The position numbers and the translations under genes were made by a program. Source: Paragyromitra xinjiangensis (taxonomy: Eukaryota > Ascomycota > Pezizomycetes > Pezizales > Discinaceae). From it: 64,000 bases of DNA. The notes under the pieces are model-generated. The model was not told the DNA's origin. It searched no databases and saw nothing but the letters and a program-made list of their open reading frames with translations. Below, one piece after another: positions 36,041-49,500 of the stretch; position 1 is the first letter of the stretch, and every line of letters begins with the position of its first letter. The stretch spans positions 248,001 through 312,000 of the forward strand of contig JBCAMK010000005.1 of the NCBI GenBank assembly GCA_038503065.1. Direction: 5' to 3'.

Positions 36041-37323
36041 TTCATTAGGAGGAGGAATTGAAGAGTGAATGATTACCAGAGCCTTGAGATTATATCTCAC
36101 AATGACTTGCACGGTTGTGAACGGAGTCTGTGCTGTGAGGTAGGTATTTTCATGAGGATGTGGAGAGGCAAAGAAGGGATGGAAGATACATGTATTTGTC
36201 GATGGTACCCGTCGTGTATCTGCATGCCGCAGGGCTACCCCCGGCGGGAAAGCACGCGGGGGGTGGACAATACTATCCTATGTTCTCTAGGTGCCGAGAC
36301 GGATCCTCGCAAAAACTAAAACGGGGGAAGCACATTCGGTGAACGCTTCAACGGCAACTAGACAACGGGTACGTACGCTATATATCGAGAAATAATTGGC
36401 GTTATTAACGGGAAGGCTTCTTCTGTTAGATTTCTACTAACGTCGTTTAGAATCTTCGGTAATACTTGAGGGAGAATAGGGACTTATATCTAGCAAAACA
36501 CCGCCGTAATATTTACAACACACCTATACCGGCCGTAGGGTATGGAAAGGGAGAACAAAAGGGTAGGCAAGATATGAGAGTGTTGGCTCTAACATGATAG
36601 ATCACATTTGTATTTAAGTTCTACACAAGATCACTGAAGGTAGAGTGAAGGACTACATGTATTTGTCCAGAATATTACAATCGACGGCAAAGACAGAGGG
36701 CCTGAGTGTCAACAATTCGAAGCAAATAGGCAAAGTTTAGCGCAAGATCCAAGAGATTTATAGGAGGAAATGATAGAACCCGGCGGGAAGCTAGAAAGCA
36801 TCAGTTTGCCTGAATCTAGAGAAAGGCTGCTACTAGCGATAGGTGGCGCGGGAAGTAATAGCTTATGGAAGACTCATAGCTCAAGCTACCGACGCACTAG
36901 TTTCAAGAATATGGTGTTTTCTGGGATATCGGCAAATTGTGGGTATATAGGGAAACAATTTGTTTTAAGGACGTTTCCCGCCGACCTGTGAGGACAATTC
37001 ACAAGCCTCTCCCGAAGTTTGTTTTAGGGCTGTAAGTAGTATTTGTTCAGGTGGAACTATCTAATGCCCGACGGAAGACTTAGTAACTGTTGAAGCATAT
37101 AAAAATGGCTTCAGGCAAAGTTTTGTATATTCTAGCTAAGCTAGTCATTTGGGATATTGATTCTATATTCTCTATTCTTGACCCCAGATTGTACAAGAGG
37201 TTGTCAGTTCAGGCTCACACTATTAAGTTCTCGCTCTGTAATTGTTGTTAAATCTGCGTACTTTCTGTTCCTGGATGTGTGATGATGTTGAGCCTCACCT
37301 TGAGCCTCATCTTAAGATTTTAA
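36041..37323. other. No gene seen
   Basis: Short frames only (36065-36319 and 36770-36991, +) with no recognisable motif. Confidence 0.45.
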
Positions 37324-37623
37324 GCCTCTTCCTCGTACCTTGTTACCCCGTTACCTCGCTATGTCGCCCGCCACCACCGGTGTCATGATCCCCACATCTA
37401 TGACTATCTCTGCTACGCCCAAGCTGAGTCAAATCAAGCTACAGAACAGCAGGTTGCAGGTTGCAGAGTGAAGGAAGCTGTTGACACCGACCGAGCCAAG
37501 TGGAATCCGAAATGGACGCAACTGCTGAAGTTCAATAGCATCGTGCTAGCCGCATTATACCTACTCTACTTCATAGCATACCATCCTACCACTACTAATG
37601 CTACTGTTTCAACTACCGTATAG
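37324..37623 (+). pseudogene. Open frame with a membrane segment, possible gene relic
   Basis: An open frame of 99 codons bounded by TAA (37321) and TAG (37621), without an in-frame ATG. It contains DTDRAKWNPKWTQLLKF followed by a hydrophobic stretch NSIVLAALYLLYFIAY and a Thr/Asn-rich end. The composition looks coding-like, and it could be an internal or last exon of a small membrane protein whose other exons are lost or unrecognised. Chance is possible. Confidence 0.25.
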
Positions 37624-40600
37624 CCATCGCGCACCCCTACTATCGGTACTGTCGCCATTAGTAAGTCAGTACCATCTACTACTATCGCCACACTATTGCC
37701 ATTGAGAACACGAAATGCCTGCCACGTTATTCTTGACAATATTGCGGTGGCAGAGATTGTTGAGAATGTGTTTCATACGCTGGATTATCTAGGACCGCGA
37801 CACGACATTAAAACTGGAGAGTTGAGAATATCCTGGAGGGTAATGTGGTGCCAAAACGTTGAGGACTATCCAGGTGAACAGTCCGGCGTCACAAGGGGCT
37901 GCACTGAAAACCATGCGCATACCATGGCTGAGATATGCATGCGTGCCATTCCGCTGAGCTTGTGCTGAGCCGTATAGTCCCCAGGAGCCCATGGATGAAT
38001 GTGTCGCGATCTAGCTCGTACACGCTCAAGATTGAGATGTGGTCGGCCATGAGGCTGCTTGGGTCTTGGAGCGATGTGAGAGTGTGTCGCTGCTAGATTT
38101 TTAATGAACCTCGCGCCGTTCCTGTTGCTTACTTTCTCTTGGAGCTATTAAGCACCATTTAAATATTGTGTTTTTGCTAACACCCTCTGCAGTCAAGATC
38201 CTGCCGCTGCGCGGTTGTATTGATAGTGCTGCAGCTCCACTGGGCATACCATTGCTTTTCTTGCAGCGAAGTCCTGGAATTCCGCCAATAAAATTGCTAG
38301 TGCATTGAAGCTATTTACCTCATGCACAGTTAATTCCGTTGGAGCTGCTGAGCTGGGCCAGGATCACGGCCCATACGCTACAACCTATGAGCTCGCGCCA
38401 GAATGGATTGAGACATATCCCAAGCGCAATAAGATCGCCCCCACAGAAGCACAGCACTGAGTGTTTTCTACAGATACTAAGGAATGGGAATGGGTTAACC
38501 ATGGAGAATTTTGTCCTGCAAACTAGAAAGCATATCATGACCCAAAAAAAATCGAGCCCTAAGCTGAGTCGGGTGATCAAAAATTCTCTCTTGTGTACCT
38601 CCCATAACTATATTCTACAACTGATATCTGTACATTGGCTGGTAGATATTAGGAACTTTGCTTCGAATGCTAATGCCACTTATTCGTACCGTTTGCCTAT
38701 AACCCGTGACTGGTACTGGGGAGGGATTATATCCCGAAATTTGCTGGTTAAATATCTCAGTTCTCCTAGCTATACCCAGACACAGATATAGCCCTCGCAC
38801 GCGATCACTGACACCCCGCGAACGAAAAGAACCTCTACCGCAATGTTTGCAGGCTACACTATGTTCCATAATATGGCATCAGGCCTCAGGAGAAGTTCTT
38901 ATAACGGAGGACATGAAACTCGAAAACAACTGCCAGCTACTCATGAAGCACCAACTTCTTGCAAAATCATCAAACCACACGTATTTCCTCTATTATCTGA
39001 CTGATACTGAAGTGGACGTGAACCGCGGGAGCGTCAGGCCCAAGCGCGCATTGACTTCATGGCTTTGGTATCGCGGAATTACAAATGGGCTGAAACCTCA
39101 TTCATCCACCACAGGTGATAGGTTTAGCTATCAATGACTGAATTCCGGCGCGAATACTCAGCACTTCCATTGAGCCTGCACTGAATAACTGAACTTACCA
39201 CCAATGGTAAATTGATTTGTGACTGGTCGCCCAATAGGCAATAATACACCACCAATGGCAAATTCTAGTATGTGTGCTGGTCCTAAGTCCTTTATACAGT
39301 CCCTACATATCACAACCTTTCCGCAGCTATGTGGCGAAGAGCTACAGGTAGCCTGTCAGTGGATGATAACTATGTCCTATATCGAAGATCCAGCAGTGGG
39401 GTTAGTGTAATGCGTGATTTGTACTTCGATTCGATGGATGTCCCGAGATTTGCCACTAATGGTTTGTTTATTCTTCCATATGGCCATTGGTGGTATATCA
39501 CTTCGCTGGTTGAGCATCCGGCACTGGACTTAGTGCATGTCCTGAGAATTTACGCTAATATTCAATGTATCAGTGTATCAGTGTATCGGTGCCTCGATTT
39601 GTTTTGACATATTTCGCGCCCTAGAGTTGGGCACATAGCTTTCAGCAATAAGGCTGAGCGTGATTCCTCGTGCCCTATGAAATCTAAGGGATACGGAGTT
39701 TGCGTAAGGCTTTACGACCGCTTCGACGATGAAGTCGCGCATAAAATTCCCATGGATTGGTATCTATAGATATAAAATAAGAAACGAGCGGATTCTGGGA
39801 TGGGTTTTATTAACGCCATAACTTCGGTTGCATGCGAAATTCTTATACCCTATAGATAACAATGAAAGTATGAGTTAACAAAAATTAAAAAGAGCAGAAT
39901 CCGGGCGCTGCCTGCTAAACTATACTCGTTGTAGCGCCCCAATCAGAGAGATTGCGTAATGAAATCTAAGGCCCTAGTAGTGACCTACCTGTACTTGATT
40001 CTGGGTGATATATAATAGGGACGCTTAACCGGCTTAGTGTGTAGAGATATTCGGAGAATTGACAGAGTAATTGGGAAGCTTTTGAGACTGCTTTATGGAA
40101 GGTACAGTGGCAATGCAATACTGGAGGAGGACAAGTAGCTGCAGATTGGTTTTGCAAGACCAAAATACTCGTCCCGGCAGAAATACAGGGGAGACAGGAG
40201 ACATGCGGATATAGAATTGAGCCATGAACCGATTGAGATAATGTGGCCATATCATGTATCAAGGCTTTGTATCTGTAGTTCTTGTTTGCTTTCAGTTAGA
40301 GACCCCAACCATTGTTTAGATACATTAAGACTAATGTGCAATTGTAGTCTTGTCTTGCTCCGAGGTGGTACCTCCGTAGGGGATTTTCGCAATGTGGTCA
40401 TAGTCTAATACTGATAACCCTGAATAATTCCGTGAAACTTGGGGAGTAACATATATCTCGAGAGTAGAACACCAACACAACCCAATTGAGCGAGCGATAC
40501 TGGGTATTCAAGGAGGCCACTTATATTATAGAGAATTCACACTGCGCATGCTAGTGGCTGCGGGCGTTATCATTCTCCACATACAAATAGTCAGGGGCAG

Positions 40601-41532
40601 TGGTGGGATTACTAGAGCCAGAGAAAATAGCGTATTGATCCAATGTGAAGTGATTTGGTATCGTTGTACGCCCTTTGACCTTGTCCTATGCAAATAGGCA
40701 AACGCGAAATAGGATGGGAATTTAAAACCTCCAGGCCGTGTGGTTTTGGCTTGTAGAGATTGAGTCAAGTCAGAGCAGAAGATGCCGTGCACATCCTACA
40801 CGTTGCGAGGCTGCAGCCCATAAAAGTCGACGCTGAAGTGGAGAAGCTCAAGACAGTAACACGGCTAACGTATGCTATCAGAACAATGTGAGTAACAAAA
40901 GGGGAGAGGAAGTTCATACCGCGGTAACCCACACAAAAGTGAGGATTTGTAGTAATTGGATATCCGAGCCTCCTTCTGCAGAGGCCTTCTTAAATTGAAG
41001 AATCGGTAACCATTGTATATGTTCTCAGAGCTCCAGTATCTCCAAGTCCTCCCCGCAATGCCTTCCAACAACGTGATTCAGTTAGCAATACTGTTTGATA
41101 TAGATTGGATTAATCAACACCGTTGCCTGATTAACCTAACTCTCGGTTGTAGGGATCTGAGCGGGAGCTTCAGTGTTCGTGAGGATCAAAGTAGCATGAA
41201 GAAGGTGCAATCATGGAACTCGCAGAGGGTATCAAGATTGGATACTAGCTATGACTTCTGGCTCGTTGGATTGAACCTTTAGTCCCACACCCCTCCAGGA
41301 ATTCTTGAGTACGATAGCTGGGTTGTACATTATCAGATGGTAATAAGCTGAAGGCGAGGGATGCAGGATGCTGACTTTCGTTTCGTGAATATCGATAGGG
41401 GTTCCCAACCATCTTTTTCCTGTGACGAAATACCTTCATCAAGCCATTGAGAGTGTTATCCAATCGTGGATGATGCATGCGCGCTTTTAATGTAGTACAG
41501 ACACGTATGAATTGTACATGCAGCAGTGGAAC
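37624..41532. other. No gene seen
   Basis: About 3.9 kb. Frames at 38339-38791, 38706-39137 and 39966-40262 do not have recognisable domains or matched splice sites. Two copies of CACCAATGG(C/T)AAATT lie near 39200-39265. No longer repeat was noticed. Confidence 0.45.
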
Positions 41533-41537
41533 CATTT

Positions 41538-41695
41538 TGTTGTAATATTGGGAGCACGTGAGGAGGAACAGAAGGCTTGATTGCCTGCTTGCTAGGTGGG
41601 CATACGGCCCCTACCTAAATACTCTCTCGGGTACCTGTTTCTCAATCATTTGCGATCCCGAAGGCCAAGCCCCGTATTAAGAAGCATCTCCAACA
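41538..41695 (+). repeat. 5' LTR of the 2.0-kb element
   Basis: 158 bp, TGTTGTAATATTGGGAGCAC to CATCTCCAACA. It is shorter than the other copies because about 24 bp of the CCCGAG-rich stretch is missing (CTCTCGGGTACCTG is continuous). Confidence 0.78.
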
Positions 41696-42189
41696 CTCTC
41701 ACTCTTCCTAATACCCATATATCCATATATCCAGATATTCACAGTAGACCCACGTAGTAAGGAAAGAACAGAATCTCGGCAGCCTCGATAAAACTCTCCA
41801 AACCCTGTGGGAAAAAATGCGGTACGGAAAGAAGCTCCGAATACAAATAGCAGTGATAGGAAATCCACCAATAGTATCACATGCTCCGGCTCCCACTCAT
41901 TCTGTACTTCGTTTCGCCGATCCATCAACTGCGTACGGCGTACAGCGTAGCTTGTTTCGTATTCTCATTTCTTCAGTGGATTGCGTACGGTGTACGGCTT
42001 TCGTTCGTTCGTTCGGTAGTAGAGTTTCTTAAGTAGGGTGCTCCCATTGAATCTATCGTTCTTCGTCGTCTGAGATGGAGTCAGTAATCATATGTCTCTA
42101 GTGAATGACAGGTTACTAGTAAAGGGTGGACTCGGAATCTTAACTTCGCATTCTGGCTTCTGAGCCCAGCATATCCACAGTAACTCTGA

Positions 42190-42361
42190 CGGAGCTCAGT
42201 AGCCCCAACGCAACTCCTCTCTAGCGGAGCTCAGCAGCATCAACGCATTAATCTTCCTAGCGGAGCTCAATAGCATCAACGCAGTCAATTCGTTTACTAG
42301 TAGTGGAGCTCAGCAGCCTCAACACAATCAATTCTTCTCAGTGGAGCTTCTCCAGCATCAA
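42190..42361 (+). repeat. Minisatellite inside the LTR element
   Basis: About five units of 35-43 bp, each starting (C/T)GGAGCTCA(G/A) or TGGAGCTTC and containing AGCATCAACGCA or a variant (CAGCCTCAACAC). It lies in the internal region of the two-LTR element and has no coding frame. Confidence 0.7.
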
Positions 42362-43355
42362 CACGAAAGCCGGCACAGCGCAGTGCGCAGCATAAGCATC
42401 CAGAGCTAATAGCTCAATCAAAAACGCTCAGAGCAACGCTCAGTCACAGGCATCCAGAGCAACACAGTCTCACAGGCATCAGGCACACACTCTCGGCGCG
42501 GCAGGCTCCTGGCAACTATAAGGCTCAGGGCAAACTTGTCTCTCAATTCTGGCGCCGCAGCATTCTCAGGATAACTCTCTTCTGGCACCACAGTGTATTC
42601 CAGGATCTTTCTCAACTCCCGTGTCGCAGCATTCTCCGGGATACTCTCTCATCTCTCTGGCACCTCCAGAACTGACCATACTAGTGGAACCTTCCCATAG
42701 GTTCAAGCTCGTCCACAATAGGCTCTACACCCAGTAGGCCTTCACGGTGGGCTCCCATTGATCCAATGAACCGCACGATAAAATCTAGTCAACTAGGCTC
42801 ACAGTAGTAGCATCCTCATAGCGCTTTAACAACTAAATGACACGACCGACAGATACTCACACAGCTCCTAAGCTGGTACACATGTACTCATACAGGTCTT
42901 CAAGAGACCAATACACCAGCCACCAGTGGACTAGCAAATCAACTATCTCCTGCCTTGCAGTCTCTCTTGATCTTCCGTAGCGGGCGCAATAAGTGCAAGC
43001 AGGCAGTGGCTCATCGGTTGAACACCTATCAATAATCGGTCAGTACAAATGGTAGGCACGGAGTTGGGCCGTAGTTGTAGGCAGCGAGGCGTATGCAGTA
43101 GAAGCGGCTTCAGTTCTATGAACAATTCCTAAGGCACCCTGAGCACGTAGGAAGCTCTCGATTCTTCGGTATTATTGATCTCGGATGTAGTAGCAATAGC
43201 TCTGGGGAATTAGCATTCATGGTGTGCAGCGAGATGGATGTTGAGGCTTGAAACGAGGCTCAAATAAGGTATTCAGGGGCACGTGGTAGGAGGCGTGAAT
43301 AGCAACAATCGATAGTAAAGTGGATGGCTATAGGCGCGAAGCCAGGCTCATAACC

Positions 43356-43537
43356 TGTTGTAATATTGCGAGCACGTAGGGAGGAACAGAAGGCTTGATT
43401 GCTCGCTTGCTAGGTGGGCATACAGCCCCGATCTAGATACTCTCCCGGGTGCCCGAGCGCCCGTGTGCTCGGGTACCTGTCTCTCAATCATTTCCGATCC
43501 CGAAGACCAAGCCTCATATTAGGAAACATCTCCAACA
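43356..43537 (+). repeat. 3' LTR of the 2.0-kb element
   Basis: 182 bp, TGTTGTAATATTGCGAGCAC to CATCTCCAACA. It differs from the 5' LTR by scattered substitutions and by keeping the CCCGAGCGCCCGTGTGCTC stretch, so the insertion is not recent. Confidence 0.78.
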
Positions 43538-43819
43538 CATTTCAAGCTGTTGGCATACCGTATACCACAAGTGTACGCCAGCACAGAATCCTATCAAGGG
43601 GAAAGAATCGTCGCGGGGACACTCCTTCCAGATGGTTAAAGCCGATAACCTATCGCCCTAAATCTGCTGTTGGAGCAGCGTTGGAGCACCACCAATTCCT
43701 AGTGCATCATGTTCAACTAGAGGGACTTCATGTGAGCGAATCCGTAGAAGGTAGGTTGAGCCTCCACATGTGCATAATCTTGGTACGAGGTAGAGAGAGG
43801 GAGGAAAAGTGGAGCCAGA

Positions 43820-44124
43820 GGAATAGTTGTCGAGCCCCATCATGAGGTTGGATGGTAGCAAAGCTGAGGCTTAAAATGCGGCTCAAACAAGTGTGTAGGC
43901 ACTCAGAATGCATGGTTGACCTCCTGAACCGTTTGACCGTCTTACTTCTCTTCAGCCGCATGTTGACCACAGGAATAGTTGTCGAGCCCCACCATGAGAT
44001 TTGATGGTAGAAAAGTTGAGGCTTAAAATGCGGCTCAAACAGGTGCGTATGCACTCAGCATGTATGGTTGGCCTCCCGAACCGTGTGACCATCTCACTTC
44101 TCTTCAGCCGCATGTTAACCACAG
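43820..44124 (+). repeat. Direct tandem duplication, period 152 bp
   Basis: Two units begin GGAATAGTTGTCGAGCCCCA at 43820 and 43972 and end CTTCAGCCGCATGTTGACCA and CTTCAGCCGCATGTTAACCA. They are about 85-90% alike by eye. A related stretch (TTGAGGCTTGAAACGAGGCT) lies inside the LTR element near 43239, so this unit may derive from LTR-element sequence. Confidence 0.75.
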
Positions 44125-45970
44125 GACCAAAGGCAGCAAGAGACATAGCCTACTGTGATGGATGCAAGGCATGGCCTATAACCCGTGAACGGAATAGGTG
44201 CGTGTGAGAGGTATGAATAGCATGAATAACCTATTCGCTTGACTGACGGCCTGCTTCTTCCCATATACCGATCAACTTCGGAGTTTACGACTTAGAGTCC
44301 TCTTATTTTTGAAACTACACACAGGTTGAGAACTCCCCGAATAGTTCGTACTGAAATTTCAGTCCAGAAACGACTCGATAACCATTTCGGCGCCTTGACG
44401 GTCAGCTAGTACTTGGTAATACACGTCCTATTCTCGAATCTCTTCAACAAGGAGAATAGTCACCAATACGAACTACGAAGGGCGAAGTATCGCAAACCGA
44501 AAAGCCAATCCTCGTGGCTAAGAGTTATATGGTCAAACAAGCCAGTGGATACAGAGGTAGGGCAAAAGGAACTATCAAATAGATCGATGTTGGTGCTCAG
44601 CATTACCCGAGGCCTTATGTTGAGGTAGAACGTGCTAAACAAGACGTGTGTACAAGACGATTCGAGATCTCGAATCCTCTAGTCTAACGAGGGGCCGTTT
44701 CACATCAACAATCAATAAACCCTTTACGAATTGTCTGTTCGTGAAATATCCAATTCTTTTTAAGTGCACAAACAATCTCTAACAAAACCAGCAATCACGA
44801 AAATGTAAGAGTGGAGTAGTCCAAGCCAGCAAGCATCGCTTCGCTAACTTATATACACTGGCTGATCGTTACCAACCAGTATCATATCCCACCCCTACTT
44901 CTCTATGATTACCTTCCAACCCTTTAGTCGCACCCTTGTATGCTTTTATAAACTTCAGTTAGTCTCTTGACAGACTTCTAGTCGTCTCTATGTCGGACTA
45001 TGGCTGTTGGTATCTGTTACTCTGGCCGTCATGTTATGGCTCGGTGGCAGCTCAGACGGTCGTGTGTACATCATCAGATGTTCTAACTGGTCCTTCTAGG
45101 GGCAGTCTCGAAATATGTCTATTGGTGTTGCTCAGTGTACATATTATTACGTTTCGAATGTGTGTTGAGCCAGGTGTATTCAAACAGTCGCTTTGAGCGA
45201 CCTCGAGGTTACCTCATACACGACCCAGTTCAAGTTGTGCAGTTCGCCCATCCAGCCCGCTGCACAGTTTGAAGGCTGTCAACCCGAGCCGACTGAGGTG
45301 GCTGTGGTCTCCGTTGTGACATTTCAGAGTTAATTTAGCGAGTGAAACTCTCCGGCAGACTAGGCTGAGGAGCATGGAATACCCGTCGTTTGTCGTGTGT
45401 TTGTTGTGTTTGCTTGGAGTTATATGGGATTTTGCCTCTTGGTTATGTTTGATTGTTTCAATTTTAAGTGCTGCCATATTTTGAGAGTTTTTATCCCTGG
45501 TGAAGAGAATAGAGTATAAAGTGTCAAAAAGTCCCCGCCTTTGACAGATCCTACCACTGAACATAGTTGGAGCAAGCCATCTAGTCTAATGGGAGTCTCC
45601 CATTAGTGTAGTTCTGTGGCTATTGCGAGCTCACTATGGAGTCGACCAGCAGGGAATTCCGAAGCTGTCTCTTCTCGACAGCATGTCAGTTTCTTTCGGG
45701 AGCTTGTTCCTTCCCAGCGGACCTGCAGCTACTCTTGGTTAGCTAAATCTCGAAGTCCCCGCGTTTGTGCGGTGGGTTGGTGGTTCTGTTGAAGCAGAGA
45801 GAGCTTAGGTTTACCGATCTTTGCACAGCTAGGCTAGTTAACATGTAGAGTCATTACAAATATGGAGAGGGTTAGGAAATATGGTGGAAATGAACAACTG
45901 GAAATTCCCAGCTTTCGCAGTGCAGTCTAGCAAACCCTATCGCAGTTATAGTCTGTGAAGTCGAAGCTCT
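44125..45970. other. No gene seen
   Basis: Short frames only (44413-44628 +, 45214-45564 -). No motif or repeat was noticed. Confidence 0.45.
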
Positions 45971-46556
45971 CTAAGCCCGTATAATATTCACAAATCCTAA
46001 TGCCGGGGCGAAAGTACGCAATAGCACCAGTCGTGCCCATAGTAAGCTGCATCCAGCATGGGAGGGCACAATCGTTGCAGACGAGTAAGAGGATATCGTC
46101 GCACTGGGCGTTGCGGCAAAAGCAAGATGTGGCACACCATAGCACAGGATACCAGTGAAGAAATAATCAATGGCCTGGCCGCCGATAGCAGCTGCTAGGA
46201 GTGAATTTCGTTCGATGTTGGAGGGAGTCGTCAGTGAGCGTCAGTGGTGGTTAATCAACAGCTGTAAGAGGTGAACACTGACGGCTTTTGGGAAGATATG
46301 GCAGGAGTGGATCCATATAGCGGTTCAGCAATTTGGAAGAGGGTGAGAAAATGGTATACCGGTTCAGATGATCCCACCAGTAGTATCGGGAGTTTGAAAT
46401 GGTGGAGAGAGAGTTTTTGCGGCTGAGAATGGGAACGGCAGCTGCCAACCCAAAGCTGGTCGTGCGCCAAGGAAACATACTTGAAACTCCACTGCGCACC
46501 CTTTGAGCCGCATCATTAAGTGCAACGAACCCATATGTCAACCCGAAGAGCTCCAC
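45971..46556 (-). pseudogene. Coding-like fragments, possible decayed multi-exon gene
   Basis: On the minus strand, an exon-like piece (about 46556-46482) reads ELFGLTYGFVALNDAAQRVR and ends at a GTATGT donor-like site. Further on, a frame without an ATG (about 46203-45971) reads LLAAAIGGQAIDYFFTGILC and onward to a stop at 45971. Both have protein-like composition, but I cannot connect them with a full set of splice sites and do not recognise the family. Chance or decay are both possible. Confidence 0.22.
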
Positions 46557-49500
46557 TTCCAGTCAAGAAAGTAGGGCTTATATCTTCCCTCCCAGCTATT
46601 CTTTACGAAGTCTAAAGCTTTTCACTGAGCTCTGACTTTCCGCACTCTGGTTTCTGCCTGCTGCTTCCATTCGCGGCTCCGGTCTCCTCCACTTTCTCAC
46701 GCACTGTTTCTCGCCACTACGTTCTATCCTGGTTAATTCAGCCTCCATTGTGACTAGCTGAGCTTCAGCTACAACAGATTATACTTTATCGCCGGTAGTA
46801 ATATGGCAAACTCAGTTATAGTACACTTACTCAAGCTGTCGTCTCAAACCAGCACGGAGCTGCAACAAAGAAGTATCACAGCGTAAGTAGACGTCACCAA
46901 TAAGAGCATACCTAGACTTGATAAAGTCATTCGCCTTTTTCTCTCGATAAAGGGTAAATGATAGGTGGCTACGCACGGATGTCCAATACCAGCAGCTTGT
47001 CTTATGTTTTAGAAGACGTTTGTACGAAGCAAGTAATGATGCTCAGGGTACTTGCCGACGATCCTGGCCACAGGTACCTAAAAACCACACAAGATCATAA
47101 AACTACCTCTACTAACATTCAGCTATCAATTGCATAGTATTAACAGACTCTCTACCACCCGCGATACACTATGATATGATACATGAGGACAGCTGTTTGG
47201 TACAAGTCTTATGGCCATATTTGCTGGCATCTCGCGAGGGAGGCAGCTCAATCCAACTGCCTCTGATTATTGTGGGCCGAAAATTTAAGCCTTGGACGTA
47301 TAGCACACCCACACATGCCATATCAGAAGTTTTAATCTTCCTGGCGACCGACAAGGCCCTCCCAGAGAGTAATACCACCGTAGTGAGTATTGACTGAATA
47401 TATCAACATTGTGGCACAACGTACCTGTCACCGATACACAACATACAGCGCAAGGCTGCTAAAGGTCCTTTAGAACCCAAAATTATCCAAAGCGGAAGAT
47501 TAGAGGTGTGGTGGTACTGAAAAGCAGTAAGAACGGTGCGGTACATCCAACAATAGCAGTGCTGAGGCAAAATTGGAGCAAAGACATGTAACATTAGTAA
47601 TGTTATCGCGAGCGCTGCAACGGATCCGCAATACCGGCGACATCCATGATAACGCTGAACGCGCTGGTTATCTTGAGGATAGAAGATCGATAGATCACGT
47701 TGCTAACAAATGGAGCATAAGCGACATATACGAATGTGTTGAGTCTTTGTGTCCGACGTTAAAGCTGCTGAGCTTTGCGGTTCTTTGTATACTTCGATGT
47801 TGTCATCGACGCGAACATTTTTGGCTATCGAGACTGACACGAGAACTTCACCAGTAGCCTCTTTGGCTAAGGTGCTCCGTCCTTTCGTTTTCTAAATCGC
47901 TTTGAAGCAATCCAATGTTTCCATTTGCCGTTCTGCAAGCACCTATAGCAGTTCTGATAACAAGGTACATAAGCAAAATAATTATATGATTATCCCAAAA
48001 GATTGAACGAGCTTCCGAGGAAGTGACTCAAAAGAGGAATCAAAGAGGTGTTGGAACAACTGAGCTAGCCTCTGAATTGTTTCTCCATTGACATTTCGCC
48101 TAGGATATTTAGGATACCGTTGAGAGGGCGGAAGCCAGGACTTGTAGCCCAATTGGCATGATGCCTTGGAGAGATAAGACGCTGTAGAGGCCTGGGGGGT
48201 GGCTTTCGCGGTACACTTCAAAAAATAGAAGAATAACAGCATCTTGTGGTAGGGAAGTGGGTAAAAGGAACATCCGACGAGGCCAATATGTGCTCCTAAA
48301 GTATGTATTAATTGAAATCAAATATCCTGGAGACACTCACCGGAATCACTACCCGATCTCTCTCGAAGGCAGATACGTGAACTACAAAATTCATAGGTGT
48401 AGCACATTCGGAGTCTTACGGTACGCATTGGCTTGTACTGCGTTCAGGCCATGGCCGGTTACTTTCGGCATCACCTTCTTGGTAGTAACGTTGGAGCGAG
48501 AACGTCGAAGGGGGTTTGTTGGAGGTTCGTTAACAGAGCAACCCAGTTTTATCAAGTTCAGTTTTGCGAGGACGCAGGAAGAGAACTATGGAGGGGTGCC
48601 CAAGATGACCAAAGCTCACAAAAATATGTGACTCGAGTCAGCGAATATGGCGACTCCATCTTTATCTCAGCCCACTCACGCTCAATTCGTCTAGTGTGCC
48701 GGAGGCTCAGAGTATTTTTAGAGCATGGAGCATCTCTTGCTGAAATACGAACTAATACACGAAAAGTGAGTAGAACCTGAGAAGTAGCAAGGACTCACGT
48801 GTTTGTGGGTTGTGCAATAGCCACTAAGAGAGCGAAGACACAGCAGTTTATGCGTGGTTAAGTATAGTAGAGAAAAAAGAAGGCCGAGGATAGAAGAGGG
48901 GTCTGAGATAGGGATATAGAAGCTTAGGGAAGTCAGAGGAAACGACTGCTAAGGCGACCTTCGCATAGGTGTAATCTCCGGTGTCGGTGGATAGAAAACA
49001 ACAGTTCATTTACTCCTGTGGAGGTAGTAGCTGTCCAGTGTTATGAAAATGCGGTATTGATGGGGGCAGTCGATGATACTGTAACTTTATGCCTCGTTCT
49101 TCTCTTTTAGTTAAACGCCTTTAGTTCCTGCCTCAGCCTTATTCTGCGAGCGCTTCGCATGCCGATTGATTTAGCACAAAACAATTGGGGGAGGAGTTTC
49201 GAAAGTGTATGTGACGCCAATCTTTTTGGCTTTTACCACATGCCGTTTGGAACGTACTATGTCTTATCAGGAACATGTTCCTAACTGAAGAAAGAAGTGA
49301 AGTAAGGGTGATTGCGAGCATGACTCGTTGGTATTTGCCGCCGAAGGATTTAGCTCGGCAGATATCGCCAAACGCTAAACCATCCGAGTAGGCTCTGCGC
49401 TTCAAGCTGGCGTCAAAGCGGTCGAGGCCAAGGACACGTGTAGACGCCGTCGAGCTTTTAGATGACTATGGAACCGCTATGGTGCGTTGCTATCGGGGTA

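Larger units (their letters stand above)
41538..43537 (+). mobile_element. 2.0-kb two-LTR element without gag/pol (TRIM-like)
   Basis: Two family A LTRs in the same direction (41538-41695 and 43356-43537) bound about 1.66 kb. The outer flanks carry a matching 5-bp duplication CATTT (41533-41537 and 43538-43542), while the inner flanks (CTCTC and TAACC) do not match it, so the pair entered as one unit. The internal part has no reverse transcriptase, integrase or gag signature and no long frame, and I see neither a TGG-type primer-binding site after the left LTR nor a purine tract before the right one. It fits a terminal-repeat retrotransposon in miniature or a large derivative, mobilised by an autonomous relative elsewhere. 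Confidence 0.75.

Noticed and set aside
43414..43845. 143-codon frame starting in the right LTR
   Set aside because: The first half is LTR sequence shared with non-coding copies elsewhere, and the frame has no gag or pol signature.
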